NCBI GenBank assembly: GCA_017303855.1
Contig: JAFLBL010000009.1
Location: 62,001-126,000 of the forward strand
DNA: 64,000 nucleotides
Source: Chitinophagales bacterium
GTDB lineage: Bacteria; Bacteroidota; Bacteroidia; Chitinophagales; Chitinophagaceae
Reading direction: 5' to 3'
Shown here in pieces: positions 1-7,969 of the stretch (positions are counted from its first letter, which is position 1; every line of letters starts with the position of its first letter). The notes under the pieces were generated by a model. It ran no database searches. It saw only the letters and a program-made list of their open reading frames with translations, and had not been told where the DNA came from. Both the position numbers and the translations under genes were made by a program.

Positions 1-1
1 G

Positions 2-247
2 CTTCCCACTTATTATATCAGTCATGCGGAAAAAATAATTTCAGCGGAAGAAATTCAACATTATAATTTTCATACCAGGGAAGAAGTAATCAGCCGCGAT
101 TATCTGCCAGCGGGTAAGCCGGTAAAAATGCTGATCACCAGTGGCGCCTCCTGTCCGGATGCCATGGTGGAAGCTGTTATCAACCGCGTTACCAGCTTTT
201 TTCCCGGAGCGTTGGATGCCGGCACCCTGATTGCCCGTTTCCAATAA
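2..247 (+). CDS. ispH: 4-hydroxy-3-methylbut-2-enyl diphosphate reductase, C-terminal part
   Basis: Only the last 81 codons lie in the window; the gene enters from the left edge in the frame starting at base 2. The visible C-terminus holds the segment LITSGASCPDAMVE, which matches the conserved ITSGASCPD region near the end of IspH proteins. IspH is the cytosolic iron-sulfur enzyme that makes isopentenyl and dimethylallyl diphosphate in the last step of the MEP isoprenoid pathway. The Cys in this motif fits a cluster ligand, although the other two ligands lie outside the window. The gene ends at a strong hairpin and converges on the phosphorylase gene. The assignment rests on one motif and the C-terminal length, so it is probable rather than certain. 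Confidence 0.8.
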   Translation, partial: LPTYYISHAEKIISAEEIQHYNFHTREEVISRDYLPAGKPVKMLITSGASCPDAMVEAVINRVTSFFPGALDAGTLIARFQ

Positions 248-249
248 AA

Positions 250-272
250 AACCCCTGCACCAGGCAGGGGTT
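250..272 (+). terminator. Hairpin between convergent genes
   Basis: A perfect 9-bp stem (AACCCCTGC with GCAGGGGTT) around a 5-base loop starts two bases after the ispH stop. An A run precedes it and few T follow it. It probably ends ispH transcription and may also act on the phosphorylase transcript from the other side. Confidence 0.7.
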
Positions 273-294
273 ATAAGCAATTGGTCCGGTTTTC

Positions 295-1950
295 TTATTT
301 ATAAAGAAGGTCGTAATATTCATGGGCCATCCGGTTACTGTCAAACTGGAAACGGACATCCTGCATGCCGTTCTTCATCACCTGACGCCAGGTACTGTAA
401 TTTTCATAATAAAGCGGCAGGATCTCCTGTTGCAGTATTTCATATAATTTATTCAGGTCATACTGATCCTGTTCGTGTACCGGCATATTTTCATAATCAG
501 CCATAGGCACCACAAAACCGTTATGCCCGTGATTGATAAACTCCGGGATCCATCCGTCATCGGTAGAGAAGTTGACAGCACCATTCATTGCCGCAGTCAT
601 GCCACTGGTTCCGGACGCTTCGCGGGGAACACGTGGGTTGTTCAACCATACATCCGCGGCCTGTTTCAGGCGCTTAGACAGACCCAGTTCATACCCGATC
701 AAGACAGCCACATTTTTATACCGCTTACTCAGGTGTACCAATTGGTTGAATTCGCTGATAGCGGGATGGTCCACCGGATAAGGCTTACCGGCCCAGATAA
801 TCTGAACGGGATATTTGCTGCTGGCAAGTAATTGTTCAAAACGTTCTTCAGCCGTGGTTATTAATCCTGCTCTTTTATAACCGGCAAAACGACGGGCCCA
901 TACGATTGTAAATACATCCGGGTGAAAAATTTTACCGGTCTGGTCCGCAACTATTTCAAACGCCCTTTTTTTAAGGTATTTTTTCCGGTCATCCATACCA
1001 TAATCATCTCCGGCTTCCATAAACCGATAAAGTTGTTTATCGGCCCAGTACCGCCAGTTCTGCGCATTGGTGATTGAAATAATGGGACAGATATTTTCAT
1101 ACTTGCTCCACATAGCGCGTGAAACATGACCATGCAGCTGCGATACGCCATTGGAAAGTCTGGCAAACCGGAGTGCAGCCAGGGAGTGATTGAACTGATC
1201 ACTGTCGTGCCCGTAAAGTTTTTTTACTTCCTCTACAGAGAGGCCGCAGAAATAACTCATTTTATGACAGAGATAGATATCATGTTTTTCGTTGCCGGCT
1301 TCTTCGGGCGTATGGGTGGTAAATACCAGGCGTTTCCTCACATCCTGTATATTGTTCCCGTATTTGCGGTACAGGTAAAAAGCGGCGGAAATTCCATGTG
1401 CTTCATTCAGGTGATAGAGTTCAGGATTAAATCCGAGCATATCTATCAACTTGGCCCCGCCGACACCCAATAATATAAACTGCGCCACTTTTGTAGCCAC
1501 ATTGGCATCATATAAACGGTGCGTGATAGTTTGTGAAACATAATCATTCTCGGGCAGGTCAGTCGACAGCAAAAACAAAGGAGCGGTCTTGAATGTCTCC
1601 GGATTCAGGTAAAGCGCCTTTACCCATACTGGATGTTCATGAATATTGATCTGGAATTTGATACCCGTGTCTTCGAGAAAACTATATTGCTTTTCATTCC
1701 AGGCCGTATCCAGTGTCTGATCCTGGTTTCGCTCCTGATCATAATAACCATATTTCCATAAGATACCTACACCGATCAGATTCTGGCGCAATTCATACGC
1801 GCTTCTTAAATGAGAGCCGGCGAGAAAGCCGAGTCCGCCACTATAAATTTTCAGAGGTTGATGTGTGGCAAATTCCATGGAGAAGTAAGCCACTCTTTTG
1901 TTGTATCGTTCTTCAACGGGATACGGGACAGAATATTTATTAAAACTCAT
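295..1950 (-). CDS. glgP: Alpha-glucan (glycogen) phosphorylase, GT35 family, short form
   Basis: 551 aa, the length of the short alpha-glucan phosphorylases rather than the 800-850 aa classical enzymes. These enzymes split alpha-1,4-glucan with phosphate to give glucose-1-phosphate, using pyridoxal phosphate. Family landmarks are visible: an N-terminal YSGGLGFLAGSH glycine-rich segment (about residues 37-48), HTPEEAGNEKHD in the middle, WARRFAGYKR as the phosphate-binding segment, and EASGTSGMTAAMNG near residues 444-458. In classical phosphorylases the residue after GTxxM is the lysine that holds PLP as a Schiff base. Here it is Thr452, so PLP attachment or activity is open (see findings). 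The TAnnTTTG box at 2046-2053 gives a leader of about 90 bases. The gene is monocistronic and converges on ispH. Confidence 0.85.
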   Translation of the reverse strand: MSFNKYSVPYPVEERYNKRVAYFSMEFATHQPLKIYSGGLGFLAGSHLRSAYELRQNLIGVGILWKYGYYDQERNQDQTLDTAWNEKQYSFLEDTGIKFQINIHEHPVWVKALYLNPETFKTAPLFLLSTDLPENDYVSQTITHRLYDANVATKVAQFILLGVGGAKLIDMLGFNPELYHLNEAHGISAAFYLYRKYGNNIQDVRKRLVFTTHTPEEAGNEKHDIYLCHKMSYFCGLSVEEVKKLYGHDSDQFNHSLAALRFARLSNGVSQLHGHVSRAMWSKYENICPIISITNAQNWRYWADKQLYRFMEAGDDYGMDDRKKYLKKRAFEIVADQTGKIFHPDVFTIVWARRFAGYKRAGLITTAEERFEQLLASSKYPVQIIWAGKPYPVDHPAISEFNQLVHLSKRYKNVAVLIGYELGLSKRLKQAADVWLNNPRVPREASGTSGMTAAMNGAVNFSTDDGWIPEFINHGHNGFVVPMADYENMPVHEQDQYDLNKLYEILQQEILPLYYENYSTWRQVMKNGMQDVRFQFDSNRMAHEYYDLLYK

Positions 1951-2045
1951 AATGTGTTCTTTTTACACGAAGGCGCAAGGTAGTGAATTCAGATCAAATA
2001 CAGTAATGCCTTCATTATCAATATGATTTATCCATAAATCGGGTT

Positions 2046-2053
2046 CAAAAGTA
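2046..2053 (-). promoter_or_regulatory. -7 box of the phosphorylase gene
   Basis: TACTTTTG on the minus strand fits the Bacteroidota -7 consensus TAnnTTTG. No TTG/TTTG is found 19-21 bases upstream, so this is a half-supported promoter. Confidence 0.4.
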
Positions 2054-2074
2054 GACAAATCACCTTAAAAAAGC

Positions 2075-3070
2075 CTATTTCCTATTACTCTTTTTCGAGG
2101 CCGGTTTTGTTCCGGCTATGACCGGTTTTATATATTTTCTACGGGCATAACTACCATTGAAGGTGCAATTGAGGTCATGCCGTGCGCCACAGCCATCTTC
2201 CGCCAGGGATACATTGTTAGCCGCAAAAGTAAATGTGAGCACACAGGGATCCCCATCCTCACGATATACGGCTTTTCCCGGACTGATCCATCTGGCTTCC
2301 CCTTTTAATTCAGCATTACAGTTGCCGTTATCTTTTTCCAGATGTACAAAGAATGTTATCCGGTCCGTTTTGCGGCCATCCCGGATGGAAACAAGATTCA
2401 TTTTTCCGGTTCCGTAATCTGCCGCAAACTTATGTTTGCGGGAAAGTGTATCAATCGGATTGATCAGTTCTGTTACTTTATCTTCGAGCGCCTCTGTCAT
2501 GATCAGGGTATACAGTCCCGCTTCTTTATTGAAAATAAACACGTCCTTGCCTTCACTTATGCTGCCGTCCGCGTTTTTTCGTTGCATGGTTCGGGTAAAA
2601 GTATAGCGTTTGTCCAGTGTAAATGATTGTGTGGTTTCCTTCCGGCTATCGGGTATCAATGCAGGAATAGCCGCTATAAACGTATCATTATCTGAAAAGG
2701 CCAACAGGAGCAGTGCCTTTTTTGCCGGACTCACCGCTTTTACAAGCAGGTACGTTTCGGCCTTTGACACTTCTGCTTTTCCCACCGCGAACAGTTTTGG
2801 TTTCACGCCTTTGCCAAAGGATTTCGTAAGTACCGTATCCTTTACAAACTGTGAAAAAACTTTATAACTGATGAGCAGGGAATCCTTATCCTTTCGGTTA
2901 AACAGGGTATCCCCTGCCTGGTAGGGAAGGCTGAGCGGTTCAAAAAACTCAATAAAATCTGATACGTCCACAGGGTCTTCCCCGGACAATACAGGTTTTT
3001 TTTTGGATGTACAGGCGGTGAACAGCAGGATACCGGCCAGGCATCCGCCGATTAGTTTTATCAGGGACAT
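2075..3070 (-). CDS. Lipoprotein of unknown function
   Basis: 331 aa. The N-terminus is a lipoprotein signal peptide: short basic start, hydrophobic stretch, then lipobox LFTAC with the lipidated Cys at residue 20. The body has no motif I recognise. It is mostly soluble, with a basic C-terminal tail rich in Lys and Ser, and four Cys near the end (around residues 244-299) that could form disulfides in the periplasm. It is divergent from the manganese regulator, and its promoter (TTG-N20-TACCTTTC) faces the other way, so functional linkage to metal transport is only possible, not shown. Confidence 0.75.
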   Translation of the reverse strand: MSLIKLIGGCLAGILLFTACTSKKKPVLSGEDPVDVSDFIEFFEPLSLPYQAGDTLFNRKDKDSLLISYKVFSQFVKDTVLTKSFGKGVKPKLFAVGKAEVSKAETYLLVKAVSPAKKALLLLAFSDNDTFIAAIPALIPDSRKETTQSFTLDKRYTFTRTMQRKNADGSISEGKDVFIFNKEAGLYTLIMTEALEDKVTELINPIDTLSRKHKFAADYGTGKMNLVSIRDGRKTDRITFFVHLEKDNGNCNAELKGEARWISPGKAVYREDGDPCVLTFTFAANNVSLAEDGCGARHDLNCTFNGSYARRKYIKPVIAGTKPASKKSNRK

Positions 3071-3089
3071 AGGCGCATTTATACGACCC

Positions 3090-3120
3090 GAAAGGTAATG
3101 GTTTCCGTCGTGACTGTCAA
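3090..3120 (-). promoter_or_regulatory. Promoter of the lipoprotein gene
   Basis: On the minus strand TTG (3118-3120), a 20-base spacer and TACCTTTC (3090-3097) fit the Bacteroidota pattern TTG-N19-21-TAnnTTTG with one mismatch in the last base. The start codon would lie about 15 bases after +1. Confidence 0.5.
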
Positions 3121-3127
3121 TAGCAAA

Positions 3128-3159
3128 TTTGGAAAACGCCGGCGAATGATTTAGATTTG
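3128..3159 (+). promoter_or_regulatory. Promoter of the mntR-mntH operon
   Basis: TTTG (3128-3131), a 20-base spacer and TAGATTTG (3152-3159) are a full match to the Bacteroidota -33/-7 consensus. Predicted +1 is near 3164, giving an 18-base leader before the ATG at 3182. Confidence 0.75.
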
Positions 3160-3166
3160 GCTAAAT
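3149..3166. promoter_or_regulatory. Candidate MntR operator over the -7 box
   Basis: The dyad ATTTAG-N6-CTAAAT covers the -7 box and the predicted start of transcription. Its TTAG/CTAA half-sites resemble DtxR/MntR-family operators. Binding here would block RNA polymerase, which suggests metal-dependent autorepression of the operon. This is inference from position and sequence. Confidence 0.5.
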
Positions 3167-3181
3167 AATTTTTTAGGTAGT

Positions 3182-3847
3182 ATGAACTATTCAGTCAGTG
3201 AGGAGAATTATATCAAATCCATTTTTCATCTGCAGAAGAAGGAAGGAACAGTAACGACCAATGAACTGGCCGCTGAACTGAAAACCAGGCCCGCCTCGGT
3301 GACGGATATGATGAAAAAGTTAAAAACCAAAAAACTGCTGCACTACCAGCCTTATAAAGGTTTCAGACTTACAGCCGACGGTACCCGGGTAGCCCTGGGT
3401 ATAATCCGGCGTCACCGGCTATGGGAATTCTTCCTGGCGGAAAAACTGAAATTCACCTGGGATGAAGTACACGAAGTGGCGGAGGAACTGGAGCATGTGA
3501 GTAATAAAAAACTGATTGATAAACTGGATGCTTACCTGGGATTTCCCAAAAATGATCCGCACGGAGACCCTATACCCGATGCCAATGGTAAAATAGATCC
3601 CGGTAAAAAAATCAGATTACCGGATGTACCCCTTCAGACTTTATGTACTGTAGCTGGTGTACGAAACCAGTCGGCGGAACTGCTGGAATTGCTGGAAAAT
3701 AAAAAAATAAAAATCGGTACCCGTATTGAAGTGCGGAAGAAATTCGAGTTTGACCAGTCAATGGAAATAAAAACAGGGAAACAATCAATCAATACGATCA
3801 GCCATCAACTGGCTGAAAATATTCTGATCACTTATGATGCCGGATAA
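3182..3847 (+). CDS. mntR: DtxR/MntR-family metal-dependent repressor
   Basis: 221 aa. The N-terminal winged helix (about residues 5-65: start SEENYIKSIFHLQ, then TTNELAAELKTRPASVTDMMKKLKTKKLL) is typical of DtxR/MntR proteins. It is followed by the dimerisation and metal-binding helices (HRLWEFFLAEKLKFTWDEVHEVAEELEH, about residues 78-106, with the expected His and Glu ligands). The C-terminal third looks like the SH3-like domain of the longer DtxR-type members. The protein is a cytosolic transcription factor that senses Mn(II) or Fe(II). The next gene is an Nramp transporter whose start overlaps this stop by 14 bases, so manganese is the likely effector. A dyad sits over its own promoter. 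Confidence 0.88.
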   Translation: MNYSVSEENYIKSIFHLQKKEGTVTTNELAAELKTRPASVTDMMKKLKTKKLLHYQPYKGFRLTADGTRVALGIIRRHRLWEFFLAEKLKFTWDEVHEVAEELEHVSNKKLIDKLDAYLGFPKNDPHGDPIPDANGKIDPGKKIRLPDVPLQTLCTVAGVRNQSAELLELLENKKIKIGTRIEVRKKFEFDQSMEIKTGKQSINTISHQLAENILITYDAG

Positions 3848-5714
3848 AGCCCCATACGAATCATTGAGCGAAGTACACCAGAGCGTCGATACAACCGGCG
3901 CGGTGAATAAAGGCTGGCGCAGGGTACTGGCCTTCTTTGGTCCCGCCTACCTGGTCAGTGTAGGTTATATGGATCCGGGTAACTGGGCAACCGATCTGGC
4001 CGGCGGGAGCCAGTTTGGGTATACCCTGATATGGGTGTTGCTGATGAGTAACCTGATGGCTTTGCTTTTGCAAAGTTTATCCGCCAGGTTGGGAATTGTA
4101 CGCGGACGGGACCTGGCACAGGCCAACCGGGAAACGTACCCCAAACATATTAACTACGCACTCTATGGCCTGGCAGAAATAGCCATTGCCGCAACCGATC
4201 TGGCAGAAATACTCGGCATGGCCATCGGTATCCAGTTGCTGAGTGGCCTGCCCCTTATCTGGGGAGTACTCATAACGGTATTGGATACCTTTGTTTTTTT
4301 GCTGCTGCAACGGTTGGGCATGCGTAAAATGGAGGCATTTATCATCACACTGATCGCCATCATCGGCGTTTCTTTTCTGATCGAAATACTGCTGGCAAAA
4401 CCGGATCTGGGGCAGGTAGTAAAGGGCTTTGTTCCGCATATCCCCAATGATACGGCTTTATATATTGCCATCGGCATTATCGGTGCCACCGTCATGCCGC
4501 ACAACCTTTATCTGCATTCGGCACTGGTTCAAACACGGAAAATAAAAAGGGATAATAAAGGCATCAAACGGGCACTGAAAATGAATTTTATTGACAGTGC
4601 CATCGCCCTGAACCTGGCCTTCTTTGTAAATGCGGCTATCCTGGTACTGGCCGGAAAAGTATTCTTTGAATCAGGCCGTACGGATGTAGGTGAAATAAAA
4701 ACCGCACACGAATTATTAAAACCGATGCTGGGTTCTGTTGCCCCGGTATTGTTTGCTGTGGCCCTGATAGCGGCCGGCCAAAGCTCTACCATCACCGGTA
4801 CGCTGGCGGGACAGATAGTAATGGAGGGTTATCTCCGGTTACGGATCGCCCCCTGGATGCGTCGTTTACTGACACGGCTGATTGCCGTTATCCCGGCGGT
4901 AGTGGTGATCCTGATTAACGGGGAAGAGAATATTGACAGTCTGCTGATATTAAGCCAGGTGATTCTAAGTCTGCAACTTGGATTTGCCATAATCCCGTTG
5001 ATACATTTTACCAGTGACAAAAAAACAATGGGGCTGTTTGCCATTAAACCTCTGACTATTGGTGTCGCCTCCCTGATAACGGCGATTCTCGTTTACCTGA
5101 ATATCCGGATGGTTTATGAACAGGCCAGTGGGTATTTCCAGCATTCAGAAAACCTGATCTGGAAAGGGGTGATCCTTCTTGCCGGGCTGTTCTATATCAC
5201 CCTTCTGCTTATTGCCATTTTCTACCCACTGATTGGAAAAAAGAAACCGGCACCACTGCGCATGCATCCGCAGGCCGTTCCGCTGCCGGAACTGGAAATT
5301 CCGGCGTACCGTACCATTGCCATTGCGCTGGATTTCAGCGAACATGATTATAAACTGATTACACATGCACTGGGTCAGGGGAAAGAAAAAGCCCGGTATG
5401 TGCTGATTCATGTGGTGGAAAGTGCCGCCACCCGTATCATTGGCCGCGAAGCCGATGACCTGGAAACGAGAAAAGATGAAGAACACCTGCAAAATTATGT
5501 GCTGCAATTACAGGCAAAAGGGTTTTCCACAACCGGAGTGCTAGGCTTCAATGACCGGGCAAAAGAAATCAGCCGGCTGGTAACCGCACATAATTCAGAT
5601 ATGCTGGTGATCGGAGCCCATGGACATAGCGGCCTTAAGGACCTTATCTATGGCCAGACCGTGGATGCCGTACGACATGAACTGAAGATCCCGGTATTAG
5701 TGGTCAGTCTTTAA
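3834..5714 (+). CDS. mntH: Nramp-family Mn(II)/divalent metal transporter fused to a UspA domain
   Basis: 626 aa, against about 400-450 for plain MntH. Residues 1-470 are the Nramp transporter with about eleven membrane segments. The metal-binding motifs DPGN (residues 47-50, first segment) and MPHN (221-224, sixth segment) are both intact, so proton-coupled uptake of Mn(II) or Fe(II) across the inner membrane is expected. Residues 485-626 form a universal stress protein domain with GAHGHSGLKDLIYGQT, the Usp phosphate loop G-x2-G-x9-G, though with Gln where Ser/Thr is usual. The start overlaps mntR by 14 bases, so the two are translationally coupled. ATG codons at 3834 and 3837 are both possible starts. 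The 3' end overlaps the convergent crp-type gene by 18 bases. Confidence 0.9.
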   Translation: MMPDKAPYESLSEVHQSVDTTGAVNKGWRRVLAFFGPAYLVSVGYMDPGNWATDLAGGSQFGYTLIWVLLMSNLMALLLQSLSARLGIVRGRDLAQANRETYPKHINYALYGLAEIAIAATDLAEILGMAIGIQLLSGLPLIWGVLITVLDTFVFLLLQRLGMRKMEAFIITLIAIIGVSFLIEILLAKPDLGQVVKGFVPHIPNDTALYIAIGIIGATVMPHNLYLHSALVQTRKIKRDNKGIKRALKMNFIDSAIALNLAFFVNAAILVLAGKVFFESGRTDVGEIKTAHELLKPMLGSVAPVLFAVALIAAGQSSTITGTLAGQIVMEGYLRLRIAPWMRRLLTRLIAVIPAVVVILINGEENIDSLLILSQVILSLQLGFAIIPLIHFTSDKKTMGLFAIKPLTIGVASLITAILVYLNIRMVYEQASGYFQHSENLIWKGVILLAGLFYITLLLIAIFYPLIGKKKPAPLRMHPQAVPLPELEIPAYRTIAIALDFSEHDYKLITHALGQGKEKARYVLIHVVESAATRIIGREADDLETRKDEEHLQNYVLQLQAKGFSTTGVLGFNDRAKEISRLVTAHNSDMLVIGAHGHSGLKDLIYGQTVDAVRHELKIPVLVVSL

Positions 5715-6338
5715 CCCGTTTGTTTTCCGGGCAACATGACTGCTGCGCAACAGATGTTTGAACCGGCTGAATGTTTCTGGTTTGATATTGAGATAAGAGG
5801 CCAGGAATTTCTGGGGCACACGTTGCATCAGTTCGGGATTCTTGGTCACAAAACTGACAAACCTTTCCCGGGGTGTCATTTTGATCAGTTGCATCTGCCA
5901 TTTGTCTTTGATGACCATGGAGTATGTGACTATGATACGACCCAGGTGTTCCATACGCTGACAGGAAGCGAACATTTTCTCTGCATCATCGTAGGAAATA
6001 GATACCAATGTGGTTGGCTCAATCGCTTCAATTGTATATTCAGAAGGCAGGCGGCTGTGAAAAGACTCCTGACTCAGCATCATATGCCCTTCCATTGAAA
6101 TCTGTACATTGATTTCATGGTGGCTTTTCTGGTAAAATTTTCTGGCCAGCCCTTTAACAATAAAATTAAAATGGTTTTCTATTTCCCCGGTACGGGTAAC
6201 GATGTCTTTTTTTGCAAACCTGCGCACTTTACAAACCGGGAGGAGGTGTTTATTAAACTCCTCTTCCGTGAGATCCGAAATCTTCTGGAGAAAGATCATA
6301 AAGGTTCTTACAGAATCCATATTAGAATTATGTGGCAT
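5697..6338 (-). CDS. Crp/Fnr-family transcriptional regulator
   Basis: 213 aa. Residues 25-125 form a cyclic-nucleotide-binding-like beta barrel, followed by a long dimer helix and a helix-turn-helix (about 172-196). The recognition helix reads PETFSR (187-192), with the E-x2-S-R pattern that FNR uses to read TTGAT half-sites. Only two Cys are present (36 and 126), so it lacks the four-Cys iron-sulfur site of true FNR and its signal is unknown. A perfect TTGAT-N4-ATCAA box lies 20-33 bases upstream of the first ATG, suggesting autoregulation. An alternative start is Met7 (6320). It overlaps the end of mntH by 18 bases in convergent orientation. Confidence 0.88.
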   Translation of the reverse strand: MPHNSNMDSVRTFMIFLQKISDLTEEEFNKHLLPVCKVRRFAKKDIVTRTGEIENHFNFIVKGLARKFYQKSHHEINVQISMEGHMMLSQESFHSRLPSEYTIEAIEPTTLVSISYDDAEKMFASCQRMEHLGRIIVTYSMVIKDKWQMQLIKMTPRERFVSFVTKNPELMQRVPQKFLASYLNIKPETFSRFKHLLRSSHVARKTNGLKTDH

Positions 6339-6357
6339 AAAAGGTACGCTTTTTTAC

Positions 6358-6371
6358 TTGATTCAAATCAA
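6358..6371. promoter_or_regulatory. FNR-type operator upstream of the Crp/Fnr gene
   Basis: TTGATTCAAATCAA matches the classical FNR consensus TTGAT-N4-ATCAA at all ten defined positions. It lies in the divergent region between the Crp/Fnr gene and icd, close to the first and about 100 bases before the predicted icd +1. The most likely role is autoregulation of the adjacent regulator. Confidence 0.6.
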
Positions 6372-6452
6372 TTTGCCAAAATATACAACGACGGTAAAGC
6401 TAAGTGCCAAACATTCATATATCTATGATATAAGTCACGTCCGATAAAATAG

Positions 6453-6460
6453 TAAATTTG
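6453..6460 (+). promoter_or_regulatory. -7 box of icd
   Basis: TAAATTTG fits TAnnTTTG, with predicted +1 near 6465 and a leader of about 46 bases. No clear -33 TTG is seen at the right distance. Confidence 0.45.
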
Positions 6461-6510
6461 TATCCTGCTGATAACGATCGGCTTCTCATCGAAACCCCAA
6501 ACTAATACGT

Positions 6511-7743
6511 ATGACACAAAAGATCAAAGTAGCCAACCCGGTAGTGGAACTGGACGGCGATGAAATGACCCGGATTATCTGGAAATTTATAAAGGACAAG
6601 CTGATTCTTCCCTACCTGGAAGTAGATATTAAATATTACGACCTTGGCGTGGAATACCGTGACCAGACGGATGATCAGGTTACTGTGGATGCAGCCAATG
6701 CCATCAAGGAATACGGGGTCGGTATTAAATGTGCCACAATTACTCCGGATGAAGCTCGTGTAAAAGAGTTCAATCTGAAACAAATGTGGAAGAGCCCCAA
6801 TGGCACAATCCGGAATATCCTGGACGGTACTGTTTTCCGTGAACCGATTGTGATCAGTAATGTACCCCGGCTTGTAACCAACTGGACAGCCCCTATTATA
6901 GTTGGTCGCCACGCATTTGGTGATCAATACAGAGCAACCGATACTGTCATTAAAGGCAAAGGGAAGCTCACAATGACATTCACCCCCGAAGATGGCGGTG
7001 CCCCCCAGACTTTTGAAGTTTTCAATTTCAAAGGGGATGGAGTGGCCATGTCCATGTATAATACGGATGAAAGTATCAAAGGCTTTGCGCGCAGTTGTTT
7101 CAATATGGCACTGAGTAAAAAATGGCCGCTGTATTTATCGACCAAGAATACAATTCTGAAAAAATATGATGGTCGTTTCAAAGATATTTTCCAGGTCATT
7201 TTTGACAACGAATTCAAAGCGCAGTTTGATGCCGCCGGCATTGTCTACGAACACCGGCTGATTGATGATATGGTAGCCAGTGCCCTGAAGTGGAACGGGA
7301 ATTTTGTATGGGCTTGTAAGAATTATGATGGCGATGTGCAAAGCGATACAGTAGCACAGGGATTTGGTTCACTCGGACTGATGACTTCCGTGCTGATCAC
7401 CCCCGACGGCAAAACCATGGAAGCGGAAGCCGCTCATGGTACCGTTACCCGACATTACCGCGACCACCAGGCCGGTAAACCGACTTCCACCAATCCGATC
7501 GCTTCTATATTTGCGTGGACACGTGGATTGGCTTTCCGTGGCAAACTGGATGGTAATCAGCCGCTGATTGACTTCTGCAACAAACTGGAAGCCGTATGTA
7601 TAGAAACAGTGGAAGAAGGCAAAATGACCAAAGATCTGGCCGTTTGTATACACGGTAATAAAGTGAAACACGGAGAACATTTCCTGTATACTGAGGAATT
7701 CCTGGAAGCCATTGACAATAATCTGCAGAAGAAACTGAAGTAA
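6511..7743 (+). CDS. icd: NADP-dependent isocitrate dehydrogenase, type II (eukaryote-like)
   Basis: 410 aa, the length of type II homodimeric NADP-IDH rather than the E. coli type. The N-terminus has [19 protein letters not shown], the isocitrate loop reads [20 protein letters not shown] (about residues 92-111), and metal-binding Asp residues lie around [12 protein letters not shown] (about 249-260). It oxidises isocitrate to 2-oxoglutarate in the TCA cycle and produces NADPH in the cytosol. The gene stands alone between its own promoter and a strong terminator. There is nothing odd in its sequence. Confidence 0.96.
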   Translation: MTQKIKVANPVVELDGDEMTRIIWKFIKDKLILPYLEVDIKYYDLGVEYRDQTDDQVTVDAANAIKEYGVGIKCATITPDEARVKEFNLKQMWKSPNGTIRNILDGTVFREPIVISNVPRLVTNWTAPIIVGRHAFGDQYRATDTVIKGKGKLTMTFTPEDGGAPQTFEVFNFKGDGVAMSMYNTDESIKGFARSCFNMALSKKWPLYLSTKNTILKKYDGRFKDIFQVIFDNEFKAQFDAAGIVYEHRLIDDMVASALKWNGNFVWACKNYDGDVQSDTVAQGFGSLGLMTSVLITPDGKTMEAEAAHGTVTRHYRDHQAGKPTSTNPIASIFAWTRGLAFRGKLDGNQPLIDFCNKLEAVCIETVEEGKMTKDLAVCIHGNKVKHGEHFLYTEEFLEAIDNNLQKKLK

Positions 7744-7758
7744 GATCAATTTGATTCC

Positions 7759-7791
7759 AAAGAGGTTGTCTGACAAACAACCTCTTTTTTT
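7759..7791 (+). terminator. Terminator of icd
   Basis: A perfect 11-bp stem (AAAGAGGTTGT/ACAACCTCTTT, 7759-7769 and 7777-7787) with a 7-base loop runs into a T tract. This is a textbook intrinsic terminator 15 bases after the icd stop. Confidence 0.9.
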
Positions 7792-7800
7792 ATACCCGTG

Positions 7801-7835
7801 AAAAAGTAAAAATTCAAAAGTAAAAAGTAAAAAAT
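7801..7835 (+). repeat. Five-unit heptamer array (AAAAAGT type)
   Basis: Five 7-bp units in strict phase: AAAAAGT, AAAAATT, CAAAAGT, AAAAAGT, AAAAAAT. The array begins just after the icd terminator. Its reverse-complement counterpart lies at 7926-7953 in the same intergenic region. Confidence 0.7.
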
Positions 7836-7925
7836 CGTAAAGCAGAAAGAGGCTGTAAGTAAATACCAAACTGTAAACCGGGAAATCAGTTACTCCGCCA
7901 TCATCGTGAATAGAACAAACTAAAG

Positions 7926-7953
7926 GCTTTTGACTTTTTAATTTTTACTTTTG
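7926..7953 (+). repeat. Four-unit heptamer array (ACTTTTG type) carrying the dcd -7 box
   Basis: Units GCTTTTG, ACTTTTT, AATTTTT, ACTTTTG are the reverse complement of the array at 7801. Its last bases make TACTTTTG (7946-7953), a perfect TAnnTTTG box that places +1 near 7958, 12 bases before the dCMP deaminase ATG. Confidence 0.65.
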
Positions 7954-7969
7954 ACATACAAAGCCGGTT

